Part shown: positions 17,333 to 26,091 of the stretch, piece by piece
Layout of the letters: each line of letters starts with the position of its first letter
Position numbering within the stretch: the stretch's first letter is position 1
Notes under the pieces: generated by a model
Databases searched by the model: none
The model's input: the letters and a program-made list of their open reading frames with translations, nothing else
Told to the model about the DNA's origin: nothing
Source of the DNA: Bacteroidota bacterium
GTDB taxonomy: Bacteria; Bacteroidota; Bacteroidia; Chitinophagales; Chitinophagaceae
Direction: 5' to 3'
Length of the DNA stretch: 31,315 bases
Assembly: GCA_023423285.1 (NCBI GenBank)
Contig: JAFAFV010000239.1
Span: forward strand, 1 to 31,315
Translations under genes and position numbers: made by a program

Positions 17333-17919
17333 ACATGCTAAATCAAAAAACCCTGGCAGTGGAAAATCACAAGCTGTTTTATGTTATATTAGGCTGTACA
17401 CCGCCGGGCCGCCATACCGAGCAGCATGATGTTTTCTTTGGCATTGGCGAAAGCCTTGCTGACCTTAAAGAAGATATGTCCGCCTTCTGGCCTGATTCTG
17501 GAAGATTGCATATTGATTGCTGGCGTGAGGTTACCAATGTGGATGGCTATGAAGTAAGCATTACTTACCGAAATGAAGCAGACGGAAAATCGGATCACCT
17601 TTTCTTTCTCAATCTTGGAGGCTATCTGCCCGGCTCGTTTGAAGAACATCATTACAAATTGCTTGCAGTGGCCAGAAACATGGGAGCAGCCGTGCAAAAA
17701 GCAAAACAAACAAAATTTTATTTGGATTATAATACCGATGATAAAAAAGGAGCCAGCCATGTGGATAATAAATATGGCGTGGATGTGGATGAGATATTGA
17801 ACGTAGAAGATATTTTGCCTGCAGCAACGAAAGAAAAATTTGCATTACGACTCATAAAAAAACATGGAGTGCCGGAAGATATTCTGCACATCGGTTATTT
17901 GAAATGGAATCTTATTTAA
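17329..17919 (+). CDS. DUF1543 domain-containing protein
   Basis: A 196-residue cytoplasmic protein that matches what I know of the DUF1543 family: LFYVILGCTPPGRHTEQHDVFFGIG near the start, DMSAFWPDSGRLHIDCWREV and FFLNLGGYLPGSFEEHHYKLL. The function of this family is unknown. Its ATG overlaps the stop of the DUF255 gene by four bases (ATGA), a typical sign of translational coupling; a second ATG at 17335 is also possible. The 3' end meets uvrC head-on and the two genes share four bases (TTAA). Confidence 0.82.
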   Translation: MNMLNQKTLAVENHKLFYVILGCTPPGRHTEQHDVFFGIGESLADLKEDMSAFWPDSGRLHIDCWREVTNVDGYEVSITYRNEADGKSDHLFFLNLGGYLPGSFEEHHYKLLAVARNMGAAVQKAKQTKFYLDYNTDDKKGASHVDNKYGVDVDEILNVEDILPAATKEKFALRLIKKHGVPEDILHIGYLKWNLI

Positions 17920-19724
17920 TCTGTTTGCCGGGAAAAGTAATCAGCAACAATCTTTGCTTTTGCTTTTCCAACAACAACTGCAATTTCTTCCAAACTTTTT
18001 TCACGAATGTTTTTAACAGATCGAAAATGCTGCAAAAGTTGGTCAGCCGTGTTTTTCCCAATGCCTTTAATGTTTTCCAATTCGTTTTTAAAGGTACCCT
18101 TGCTGCGTTTCTGCCTGTGAAAAGTGAGTCCGAAGCGGTGTACCTGGTCGCGGATGAAGCGGATGAACTTTAGGCTGGAACTGTTATAAGGCAATTTTAA
18201 TGATTCCTTATCGCCGGTAAAAAAAATTTCTTCTATGTTCTTAGCAAGGCCTACCAGCGTGATGCTTCCAGTCAGTTCCAATGCCTCAATCGCTTCATTT
18301 GCGGCGCTCAGTTGTCCTTTACCCCCGTCTATGATTACCAGTTGCGGCAATTCCTGCTCTTCGTCTTTCAATCTTTTATAACGTCGGTACACAGCTTCTT
18401 TCATGCTGGCAAAATCATTAATGCCTTCAACTGTTTTCACATTAAAATGACGGTAGTCTTTTTTGCTCGGCACACCGTTTTTGAAACACACCATGGCTGA
18501 TACCGGGTAGCTGCCCTGAAAGTTGGAGTTGTCAAAACATTCAATATGCAGGGGCAGTTCCTGCAGTTGCAGATCGAGTTGCAATTGCTCTAAAACCTTT
18601 ATCTGGTCAGTGTTCCGGCTGATCTTTAACCGCTGTTTGTTTCTGATCTCTTCAATAAAATGGTTGGCATTCAGTTCAGAAAGTTCCAATAGTTTTTTAC
18701 GGTCGCCCGCTTTAGGAATCACGATCTGTGTACCTTCTTCAGGGTAATCAATATGGAAAGGAACCACAATCTCCTGTGCCTTGCTGTTGAAGCTGGTGCG
18801 TAATTGTTGGACGGCAAAAGGTAAAATTTCTTCCACAGACTCATCCAGATGCGTTTCTAATTTAGTGGTTTGCGTTTGTACGATCGTGCCGTTGCGTACC
18901 ATTAAAAAATTTACGTACGCGATGTCTTTTTCTTTTATAATGGAAAAAACGTCTTTGTCCCCTCCCTTCATACCTGTTACTACCGAGCGTGATTGATAAT
19001 ACTCTTCCAGGTACACGATCTTCTTTTTTACCTGTTCAGCTTTTTCAAATTCAAGGGCGCTGGCCAGCTCTTTCATTTCCTCTTTAAAGTGGCGTATCAC
19101 GGGCGAAAGGTTTCCCTTTAAAATATCGCGCACGCGCGCAATGTTTTCATCATAGGCTTGTTTGCTTTGCAAACCTTCGCAGGGGCCGCTGCAGTTGCCT
19201 AAATGATATTCGAGGCAAACTTTAAACTTCCCCTTTTCAATATTTTTTTGGCTAAGATTCAGCGAGCAGGTGCGTAAGGGAATGGCCCTGCGGATGAACT
19301 CCAGCAACTCCCTTACTTTAGCCACAGATGTATAAGGGCCCAGGTATTCAGAGCCATCGTTTGTGGGTTGGCGGGTGAGGTATATACGCGGAAAATTTTC
19401 ATTTTTGATGACTATATACGGGTACGACTTATCATCTTTTAAGTTGATATTGAAAAGCGGCTGAAAATTTTTGATAAGTGAGTTTTCTAAAAAGAAAGCA
19501 TCCGGCTCACTAATAACAATGGTAAACTCAATGCGTTCAATACGCTTAACCAGCTCGTGGGTTTTGTAATTGGTAAATGTTTTATTAAAGTAACTGCTCA
19601 CCCGCTTGCGCAGGTTTTTTGCTTTGCCCACGTAAATGATCTTGTCCTGCGCGTCAAAATATTTATAAATGCCCGGCTCCTGCGGAATGGTGTGCGCGAT
19701 ATGTGCAAATTGCTCCTGTGTCAC
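17916..19724 (-). CDS. uvrC: UvrABC excinuclease subunit C
   Basis: The nuclease subunit of nucleotide excision repair, cutting on both sides of lesions loaded by UvrAB. At 602 residues it has full length. It opens with the GIY-YIG domain (PGIYKYFDAQDKIIYVGKAK, residues 15-34). A cysteine-containing linker (CLEYHLGNCSGPC) and a UVR motif for UvrB contact (ASALEFEKAEQVKKKI) follow. The RNase-H-like 5' nuclease domain has IECFDNSNFQG and VIIDGGKGQLSAA, and the C-terminal helix-hairpin-helix pair has NIKGIGKNTADQLLQHF. The start codon is GTG at 19724, fixed by MTQEQFAHIAHTIP. A weak -7-like TAAATTCG lies 7 nt upstream. Confidence 0.96.
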   Translation of the reverse strand: MTQEQFAHIAHTIPQEPGIYKYFDAQDKIIYVGKAKNLRKRVSSYFNKTFTNYKTHELVKRIERIEFTIVISEPDAFFLENSLIKNFQPLFNINLKDDKSYPYIVIKNENFPRIYLTRQPTNDGSEYLGPYTSVAKVRELLEFIRRAIPLRTCSLNLSQKNIEKGKFKVCLEYHLGNCSGPCEGLQSKQAYDENIARVRDILKGNLSPVIRHFKEEMKELASALEFEKAEQVKKKIVYLEEYYQSRSVVTGMKGGDKDVFSIIKEKDIAYVNFLMVRNGTIVQTQTTKLETHLDESVEEILPFAVQQLRTSFNSKAQEIVVPFHIDYPEEGTQIVIPKAGDRKKLLELSELNANHFIEEIRNKQRLKISRNTDQIKVLEQLQLDLQLQELPLHIECFDNSNFQGSYPVSAMVCFKNGVPSKKDYRHFNVKTVEGINDFASMKEAVYRRYKRLKDEEQELPQLVIIDGGKGQLSAANEAIEALELTGSITLVGLAKNIEEIFFTGDKESLKLPYNSSSLKFIRFIRDQVHRFGLTFHRQKRSKGTFKNELENIKGIGKNTADQLLQHFRSVKNIREKSLEEIAVVVGKAKAKIVADYFSRQTD

Positions 19725-19893
19725 GATGCTGCGAATTTAAGAAACAAATATCAGGACCACTTCACAGAATAGTTATATGCATCTATCAGGTTTCAAATGA
19801 TTTTGTCGCGACTATTTATTATATTAGCTATGTCTGTTCATGTACAATCAGTATGAAATGAGCCATAAAGTATTGCCATTAAAAAATCTTTAT

Positions 19894-20418
19894 ATGAAAA
19901 ATATATTTTTGGTATTCGTTATTGTAGCATTCGTTGCCTGTAATAATGCTTCTCAACAAGATGCCACAAGGCTTCCTGGTGAATTTACATACACAGCTTA
20001 TAACTGGAAGGATTCGGGCGACAGCCTCGGCATCAGCCTGCTGCATTACCTGCAAATTGCAGAAGACGGTAACTATCGCCTCATTCAACGCGGCGATAAT
20101 GGTAATGCATTATATTATTTTGGGTTTATTGGTTACGACCGCGTGGCTAAACTAAGCGCTTTTATGGCCGATAGTTCCTTTAAAGATCAGTATAAGGACA
20201 GCCTGAACGCGGGCCCCACCTACATGTTTGATTATAGCAGTAGCGCAGGTCGGCACAAGTTTCGGTTTGCGCCATCTGTAGCGCCAGAGGCTATAAAATA
20301 TACGCAGACCATGCTTGATTCTGTTATTTCCGGTCCGGGTAAAAAGCAATCTTCATTTTTTAATATAGATGAATACCTGCGTGAGATCATAAGAGAAGAT
20401 TCTGCTACAAGGAATTAA
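19894..20418 (+). CDS. Hypothetical lipoprotein
   Basis: A predicted lipoprotein of 174 residues. The ATG at 19894 gives a short signal with a lipobox ending at C16 (VFVIVAFVAC-NN); the frame is open further upstream but only this start yields a proper signal. The mature part contains FTYTAYNWKDSGDSLGISL and ALYYFGFIGYDRVAKLSAFM, with no motif I can assign. The gene stands alone between uvrC, transcribed away from it, and the convergent TIR gene, from which it is separated by 92 nt without a clear terminator hairpin. Confidence 0.7.
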   Translation: MKNIFLVFVIVAFVACNNASQQDATRLPGEFTYTAYNWKDSGDSLGISLLHYLQIAEDGNYRLIQRGDNGNALYYFGFIGYDRVAKLSAFMADSSFKDQYKDSLNAGPTYMFDYSSSAGRHKFRFAPSVAPEAIKYTQTMLDSVISGPGKKQSSFFNIDEYLREIIREDSATRN

Positions 20419-20510
20419 GCCATTTACATAATTGCCGGCTGCTAGTTACTACTTACCAATTGTTTGTTACTTATTCGCGTATCCGAAAGTATCTCATAAT
20501 TATTAGTAAT

Positions 20511-21566
20511 TTATATTTTCATAGTAGCTGTTGTCTCTGCGTCTCTTCGGATGCTTTTTAATAAAAAAGGAAAATTTTTGGTGAGCTTGCCGTTGCATAT
20601 ATCCACGCAAAGAGAATTTCTCAGCCGCTCTAATATCAGGTCTATATTGGCTTTCAGTGTTCGCAGTCTTGTTATTTCAGTATTCAGGTCGCGCGTGTCG
20701 AGGCCCAGTTCGGCGTTTTCATCCAGTTGCCGGGTCAGCTCCTCCAGTTTGTTATTAATAATCTTAGCAGCCTCTGCTGAAAATTTGCGGTCTAAAAAAG
20801 CAGCGTCCAGGTAGCAGGCTATAAAACGTTTTTGCTTGTTAAATTTTTCCAGAAAGAAAGTATTAATTGTTTCGCTAGCCACCCAGCCCGAAAGCAGGCT
20901 GTCTTTTGAAATGATGGAAAGCGTGACCAGGCTATCCTGCACTGATCGTTCAATAAATGTTTCTATATCTTCTCCTGCCAGCATTTTTTCGCTGTCTATA
21001 ATCACCTCAATGCCTTCTTTTTGCAGCAGTTCTTTTATGTGATGCGCTTCTGCCGCGTTGTTGTGATTGTAAGATATAAAAACACCTGTACCAAAGTTGT
21101 TATTTTCATCGGCAATTAAAGCAGACTGGTGGCTGACCTCAAATTGTCTGGTTTTGTAAATGAAAAAGAAGATCAAACATATCAGCATCGCCTGAAAAAT
21201 ATACAGGGCCGTATCAGTTGTACGCAAATTTTCGATGGCTGTATTTTCATAACTTAAAAAAGGCTGAATGAGCAAAACTGCCACGAGCGCGATTATGTAA
21301 AATATAGTAGCCCAAAAAATCAGCCGATATAAAAATAAATTGCGCTGTGCCACGTTTATAGCTACTACCTTGTTTTTAAGAAAGCAGTAAAAAAGCAGTA
21401 CGCCGGCAGGCATTGTATGAGCCAGAAACCAAAGCCATGCGTTCATCTGGTCATTGCCATACCTGCCAAAAAGTGTTTGCAGCAAAAGCAAAAGCCCTAT
21501 AAAAACAATGGCTGAAGATACCATAGACAACAACAGTTTGATCCTTTTATCAATACGTGAAATCAT
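20511..21566 (-). CDS. Four-helix membrane protein with C-terminal TIR domain
   Basis: A 351-residue protein with four predicted membrane helices (about 10-33, 42-63, 77-103, 119-139) and a TIR domain at about 159-275. TIR features include the first strand GVFISYNHNNAAEAHHIKEL, a BB-loop-like MLAGEDIETFIERSVQDS and the strand VTLSIISKDS. WVASE follows with W228 and E232; E232 is at the position of the catalytic glutamate of NAD-cleaving TIR proteins. A helical, probably coiled-coil, tail follows (270-320). A basic N-terminus and an even helix number place the TIR domain in the cytoplasm. It starts 6 nt after the stop of the exported partner gene, so both are one operon. Function may be immune or stress signalling; this is inference. 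Confidence 0.85.
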   Translation of the reverse strand: MISRIDKRIKLLLSMVSSAIVFIGLLLLLQTLFGRYGNDQMNAWLWFLAHTMPAGVLLFYCFLKNKVVAINVAQRNLFLYRLIFWATIFYIIALVAVLLIQPFLSYENTAIENLRTTDTALYIFQAMLICLIFFFIYKTRQFEVSHQSALIADENNNFGTGVFISYNHNNAAEAHHIKELLQKEGIEVIIDSEKMLAGEDIETFIERSVQDSLVTLSIISKDSLLSGWVASETINTFFLEKFNKQKRFIACYLDAAFLDRKFSAEAAKIINNKLEELTRQLDENAELGLDTRDLNTEITRLRTLKANIDLILERLRNSLCVDICNGKLTKNFPFLLKSIRRDAETTATMKI

Positions 21567-21572
21567 TGCAGT

Positions 21573-22580
21573 CTATTTTAAAAATTGTGAAAGCCTGGAA
21601 CGTACAAAGTTTTCCCTGCCGGAGATATTATTGATCTGGGTTGCGTTATGTTCAGTCTTCCGGTATTGATAAACCAATAGTGTGTACGTATGGTTCGAAC
21701 TGTTGTGGATGCGGCCTAACTCAACGGGCAGGCTGGCATATCCATTTTCCAGCCATTGCAAAGCTTTAGCTTCAGAAATGGCAGCGCCGCTGGAAGATGT
21801 TGTGGTATCTGCAATCAGAAAAACAAAAATGCGGTAATAGCCTGTTGGCGCAGTAAGCAGGGAGGTAATATAATCAATAGGATTATTGATTTCTTTGTTG
21901 ATGCTCGTGCTCCAGCGATGAGGTGCATTTAAAGAAAAGGCTTCTTTGTTGGTTTGTTCCATCTTAGTAATTAGTGCAAACCCTTCCGGTGGAAAATAGT
22001 AATATCTTCTTTCATCATATCCGCAAGCCTCAAGTGCTTTTATTAAAAGCTTGTTCACATCGGCCAGTGTTTGAGCGGTTGAGAAAATATCGGGGTCAAG
22101 GTTGTGGATGCCTGATGGTTTGGGATAAGGGTTTGGAAATATTTTTAAGACGGCACCCGGCGATGGGGGCGGCGGGGGCGGGGCTTCTGTGGCAGCCATT
22201 ACCTCATCTGAAACTGAAAAAGATATTTTAAGCTGTTGCCCCGTATATGTTTGCACCTCAAGCGGGTTGATGGTAACCGTGGTAAAACTGTCTTTCTGAA
22301 ATACCAGTTGCTCATCATCACGTATTCTGATTATAAAAAAACCCTCATCATCAGTTTTTACTTTTTTATGCAAAATGCTTGTTTCAACCAACATGCCTGC
22401 AATGGGTTCGTTATTGAGATTAATAACCTGGCCATCGGCCATTAAAAACACGCGGTTGGTATCGCTTTCTATGTGTTGCTGTGTGTTGAGTGCACGATCA
22501 TCATAACTTTTAGTTTTTGGGTTAAACGAAAACATAAATGCAGTACATAATGCAAACGTTATAAGTAAAAGTGTTCTCAT
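21573..22580 (-). CDS. Exported protein with carboxypeptidase-regulatory-like domain, partner of the TIR gene
   Basis: A 335-residue protein counted from the ATG at 22580, chosen because it yields a signal sequence (MRTLLLITFALCTAFMFSF); the frame opens at 22637 but that would bury it. Residues about 45-120 look like a carboxypeptidase-regulatory-like beta-sandwich (GQVINLNNEPIAGMLVETSI and TDDEGFFIIRIRDDE). A proline run (134-139) leads to a C-terminal domain of about 185 residues with the helix TLADVNKLLIKALEACGY and strands GFALITKMEQ, YRIFVFLIADT and YTLLVYQYRK. I cannot name that domain. Six nt separate it from the TIR gene. It may act as the sensor side of that pair. Confidence 0.72.
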   Translation of the reverse strand: MRTLLLITFALCTAFMFSFNPKTKSYDDRALNTQQHIESDTNRVFLMADGQVINLNNEPIAGMLVETSILHKKVKTDDEGFFIIRIRDDEQLVFQKDSFTTVTINPLEVQTYTGQQLKISFSVSDEVMAATEAPPPPPPSPGAVLKIFPNPYPKPSGIHNLDPDIFSTAQTLADVNKLLIKALEACGYDERRYYYFPPEGFALITKMEQTNKEAFSLNAPHRWSTSINKEINNPIDYITSLLTAPTGYYRIFVFLIADTTTSSSGAAISEAKALQWLENGYASLPVELGRIHNSSNHTYTLLVYQYRKTEHNATQINNISGRENFVRSRLSQFLK

Positions 22581-22711
22581 GGCCAGGAGGTTAAAGTGTG
22601 AGTAAAAAATAATGAAATGCAGGGCTAATTTACACAATAAAAATCAACGTCTAAAATTTTTGTAACCGCCATTATGCTAATGATGAGTTGCAAAATTGTA
22701 AATTGCAACTT

Positions 22712-24040
22712 ATGTCTGCAGCAACCATTGCCATACTTGTACTAACTGCCATTGTTCTGATTATTTTATTAACAACGGTCGCAAAACTGAATGCATTTAT
22801 TTCATTGTTCCTTGTTTCGTTATTCCTAAGTGTGGTGGCGTTGCCAGGTAAAGACATCATAACAATCATGAAAGATGGCTTCGGCAGCACGATGGGCTCT
22901 ATCGGATTTTTAATCATTTTTGGAGCCATCATAGCCATTGTGCTCGACCGCTCTGGCGGGGCGGTAAGCATTGCCACCGCCATTCTTAAAAAAACCGGAA
23001 CACGTTATGCCGCACCGGCGATGGCGCTCACTGGGTTTATCACGGGCTTCCCTATTTTTTGCGATTCAGGTTTTATTATCATGAGCGGTCTTGCCAAAAC
23101 ATTTAGTTCGCGATCAAAAGTGGCATTGTCATTTTTAGCAATTACGCTGGCCACTTCTTTATACTCGGTTCACTGTCTTATTCCCACGCACCCGGGCAGT
23201 CTTGCTGCGGCAGGTATAATCGGGGTCAATCTGGGTACGCTTATTTTGTGGGGGTTTTTGTTTGCCATTCCCGCTACTATGGGGGCTTATTACTTTACAA
23301 AATGGAGAACGCGCAAGGACACGATTATTGCTGAAGAGAACGATGCAAAACACGATTTGGCAAAAGATATAAAACTTCCTCCGGTATCCATCGCGTTACT
23401 GCCGGTTGTTTTACCTCTTGCACTCATATCACTGGCTTCTTTTTTAAAAGTTATCAATTTAAGCACGAATGTATTTTTTGATTTTATTGCTTTCATTGGT
23501 CAACCCGTAATGGCACTTTTCATTGGCGCTTTGCTTTCATTGTTGTTGTTAAAAGACAGGAAGATAAAGACCATTAACGCAGTGTTGGAAACAGCTATTG
23601 AAAAAGCCGGACCCATATTGATTATTACGGCTGCGGGCGGCATGTTTGGACTGGTAATAAAAGAAACCGGTGTAGGAACTTATTTTGGCGAAGTGCTGAT
23701 GGAAACAGGCCTGGGGCTTGCGGTTCCTTTTTTAATTGCAGTCATTCTTAAAACAGCCCAGGGGTCATCAACCGTGGCCGTAATTACAGCAGCGTCATTT
23801 GTGGTGCCTATGCTGCCCATGCTGGGGCTTGATTCAGAAAATGGTAAGCTTTTAACTATGATCGCTTTGAGCGCCGGTTCAATGATGGTGTCGCACCCAA
23901 ATGACTCTTATTTCTGGGTAGTGAACCGGTTTTCGGGCATCAGCATCAACACTTCATTGAAAGTGTATACCCCAGCTACATTTATTATGGGTGGTACAGT
24001 TTTTATTTGTGCTTATATCACATCCCTATTTTTATTATAA
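22712..24040 (+). CDS. GntP-family permease (gluconate/organic acid:H+ symporter)
   Basis: An inner-membrane transporter of the GntP family with about twelve hydrophobic segments over 442 residues. Members carry gluconate, glycerate, serine or related acids. Family-like features include GFITGFPIFCDSGFIIMSGL, HCLIPTHPGSLAAAGIIGVN, AQGSSTVAVITAASFV and SHPNDSYFWVVNRFSGI. The ATG at 22712 is preferred over the in-frame TTG at 22688. A degenerate promoter box (TAAATTGC) ends about 5 nt before it. The last base of the stop TAA is the first base of an in-frame ATG (24040) of the glycosyl-hydrolase-like gene, so the two are coupled. The natural substrate is not clear from sequence. Confidence 0.88.
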   Translation: MSAATIAILVLTAIVLIILLTTVAKLNAFISLFLVSLFLSVVALPGKDIITIMKDGFGSTMGSIGFLIIFGAIIAIVLDRSGGAVSIATAILKKTGTRYAAPAMALTGFITGFPIFCDSGFIIMSGLAKTFSSRSKVALSFLAITLATSLYSVHCLIPTHPGSLAAAGIIGVNLGTLILWGFLFAIPATMGAYYFTKWRTRKDTIIAEENDAKHDLAKDIKLPPVSIALLPVVLPLALISLASFLKVINLSTNVFFDFIAFIGQPVMALFIGALLSLLLLKDRKIKTINAVLETAIEKAGPILIITAAGGMFGLVIKETGVGTYFGEVLMETGLGLAVPFLIAVILKTAQGSSTVAVITAASFVVPMLPMLGLDSENGKLLTMIALSAGSMMVSHPNDSYFWVVNRFSGISINTSLKVYTPATFIMGGTVFICAYITSLFLL

Positions 24041-24051
24041 TGATTATTATT

Positions 24052-25551
24052 ATGAAACAAAATTCTTTTTTGCTTCTGCCATTGCTGATAGTTATTTTCT
24101 ATGGTTGTTCCACTTCAAAATCTTCTGTGCGCCAGAATGTGCCACCGTCATTCACTGCACCAAGGGAGTTTCGGGCAGCATGGGTGGCATCGGTTGCAAA
24201 TATTGACTGGCCCAGCAAGCGCGGGCTTACAACGGAACAACAAAAATCTGAAGCATTGGCTTTGCTCAATTTTTTACAGCAGCACAATTTTAATGCTGTG
24301 ATCTTACAGGTGCGGCCTGCTGCTGATGCTTTGTATGAAAGCAGGCTGGAGCCGTGGTCATACTATCTTACCGGTCAGCAGGGCCAGGCACCCTCGCCTT
24401 ATTACGATCCTTTGGAATTCTGGATACAAGAAGCCCACAAGCGCGGGATTGAATTGCATGCCTGGCTCAATCCATATCGTTCGCACCACAAATCGGGTGG
24501 CGAGGTTACAGAGCACTCAATCGTTAAAAAGAGGCCCGAATTATCGGTATTTTTAAAAGATGGTTACTGGTGGTTTGATCCCGCTTTGAAAGGCACACAG
24601 GAGCATTCCACGGCCGTGGTGATGGATATTATAAAACGCTATGATGTGGACGGCATTCATTTCGACGATTATTTTTATCCCTATCGTGATTATAATAAAG
24701 GAGATGATTTTCCGGATGATGTAAGCTGGACGGCTTATCAAACAGGCGGAGGCAAACTTTCTCGTGGAGACTGGCGCCGGGATGCAGTGAATAGTTTCAT
24801 AGAAAATCTTTATAAAAAAATCAAGGCTGAAAAACCTTTGGTGAAATTTGGCCTCAGCCCGTTTGGTATCTGGCGCCCTGGTTACCCGCAATCTGTTTCG
24901 GGCTTTGACCAGTATGAGCAGTTGTATGCCGATGCGAAGTTGTGGCTTAATAAAGGATGGATAGATTATTTTACACCGCAGTTGTACTGGCCCATCAACC
25001 GCATGGGTCAAAGTTTTCCTGTGTTGCTGGGCTGGTGGAAAGGCGAGAATACCCAGAACCGCCACCTGTGGCCGGGCATGAGTGTAGGAAGAGATACAAG
25101 CGCGCGTAATGTTAATGAAGTGATGAGCCAGATCATGATCACCCGTGGTATGTTGCCTGAAAGTATGGGCGCAGTACACTGGAACATTTCTGCTGTTTAT
25201 AAAAATGCGAACATGGCCAAAGCGCTGATTGAAGGGCCTTATAAAAAACTGGCTTTGGTGCCTGCAAGTCCCTGGCTAAGCCAAAAGCAGCCTGCTGCGC
25301 CAGATTTTACAATCATGCCAAATGGTGAAGATTATAAGATACGCTGGACACACGCAAATAAAAACGAAATATTTAAAGTGGTGGTGTACCAAAAAGGAGC
25401 AGCATTTCAGGATTACTATATTTTCAACGGGAATCAGAATGAGTTCACTGTTCCAGTTCCTGCTTCCCAGAGAAGTTTACAAATCGGCCTTTCGGTAGTA
25501 AACCGCAACGGTAATGAAAGCGCAGTGAAATGGAAGAGTAGCCTTAATTGA
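24052..25551 (+). CDS. Glycosyl-hydrolase-like family 10 (GHL10, DUF187/YngK-type) lipoprotein
   Basis: A predicted surface or periplasmic lipoprotein of 499 residues with a TIM-barrel GHL10 domain, a family thought to act on cell-wall or other glycans. From the ATG at 24052 the signal ends in IVIFYGC-STS (C19). The domain runs from about residue 40 to 400. It has FRAAWVASVANIDWPS, NAVILQVRPAADALYES, ELHAWLNPYRSHH, DVDGIHFDDYFYPYRDY with the acidic pair typical of the active site, and KFGLSPFGIWRPGYP. A C-terminal beta domain of fibronectin type III character follows. An in-frame ATG at 24040 overlaps the permease stop (TAATG) and is an alternative start. Cotranscription with the permease suggests work on a related compound. 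Confidence 0.87.
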   Translation: MKQNSFLLLPLLIVIFYGCSTSKSSVRQNVPPSFTAPREFRAAWVASVANIDWPSKRGLTTEQQKSEALALLNFLQQHNFNAVILQVRPAADALYESRLEPWSYYLTGQQGQAPSPYYDPLEFWIQEAHKRGIELHAWLNPYRSHHKSGGEVTEHSIVKKRPELSVFLKDGYWWFDPALKGTQEHSTAVVMDIIKRYDVDGIHFDDYFYPYRDYNKGDDFPDDVSWTAYQTGGGKLSRGDWRRDAVNSFIENLYKKIKAEKPLVKFGLSPFGIWRPGYPQSVSGFDQYEQLYADAKLWLNKGWIDYFTPQLYWPINRMGQSFPVLLGWWKGENTQNRHLWPGMSVGRDTSARNVNEVMSQIMITRGMLPESMGAVHWNISAVYKNANMAKALIEGPYKKLALVPASPWLSQKQPAAPDFTIMPNGEDYKIRWTHANKNEIFKVVVYQKGAAFQDYYIFNGNQNEFTVPVPASQRSLQIGLSVVNRNGNESAVKWKSSLN

Positions 25552-25588
25552 TTTGAAATAAGGATCGAGAAAAATTTTTTAAATTTTA

Positions 25589-26086
25589 ATGAGCACAAAA
25601 TTCATAATTTTTATCGTTAGCAGGGTGGCGCATGTGTTTATGATAGTGTTACTCTTTTTTTTATATCCAATTGGAAATTATTACAACCGATTGGAAGATC
25701 AGGACTTTGCAGCCAAACATCAATTACCACAGGTTGACTCTTCCATGGTTTTGCAAACAGCTTCTAAGCGTGTTGCTGTTTATAAAAGCTGGTCGCAAGA
25801 CAGCATCCGGCATTCCAAAAAAGAAATCAAGTTTGATATATTTGGTGTTTCCATAATAACTGATGAGGTATTAAATGAAAAGACCAATACAGTATTGCAA
25901 TCTATATTTATAACAAAAAGGTTGCTGAGAGACCCGGGCAGAATTTATACAAAAGCTAATTGGGATTTTCGATTTTCAGGTATTGTTGATACAATCACTT
26001 CTGAAGAATTCAACCAGGCAATCAAAGATTGGGGCCTGGCTGAAAAATTATATAAAAGAGAGAGCAGTATTCGTAACTCTCCGTAA
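25589..26086 (+). CDS. Hypothetical single-span membrane protein
   Basis: A 165-residue protein that I cannot place in a family. It has one N-terminal membrane span (VFMIVLLFFLYPIGNYY, about residues 16-32) and then a charged soluble part, including ASKRVAVYKSWSQDSIRHSK and TKANWDFRFSGIVDTITSEE. It starts 37 nt after the GHL10 gene in the same direction and may be the last gene of that operon. A box one base off the consensus (TAAATTTT) lies just before its ATG. It is convergent with the helicase gene, with only 5 nt between the ends. Confidence 0.65.
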   Translation: MSTKFIIFIVSRVAHVFMIVLLFFLYPIGNYYNRLEDQDFAAKHQLPQVDSSMVLQTASKRVAVYKSWSQDSIRHSKKEIKFDIFGVSIITDEVLNEKTNTVLQSIFITKRLLRDPGRIYTKANWDFRFSGIVDTITSEEFNQAIKDWGLAEKLYKRESSIRNSP

Positions 26087-26091
26087 TAAAA

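Noticed and set aside
22174..22186. G/C-rich simple sequence in the exported TIR partner gene
   Set aside because: It is simply the codon run for the proline hinge in frame; no sign of a frameshift or phase-variable tract.
20511..22580. TIR pair as part of a mobile defence island
   Set aside because: No integrase, transposase, tRNA-end repeat or clear base-composition change surrounds it; nearby genes are housekeeping or transport genes, so mobility is not supported by this window.
24553..25179. 208-codon minus-strand open frame
   Set aside because: Antisense to the GHL10 gene, which has clear family motifs throughout; no promoter box or recognisable protein pattern.
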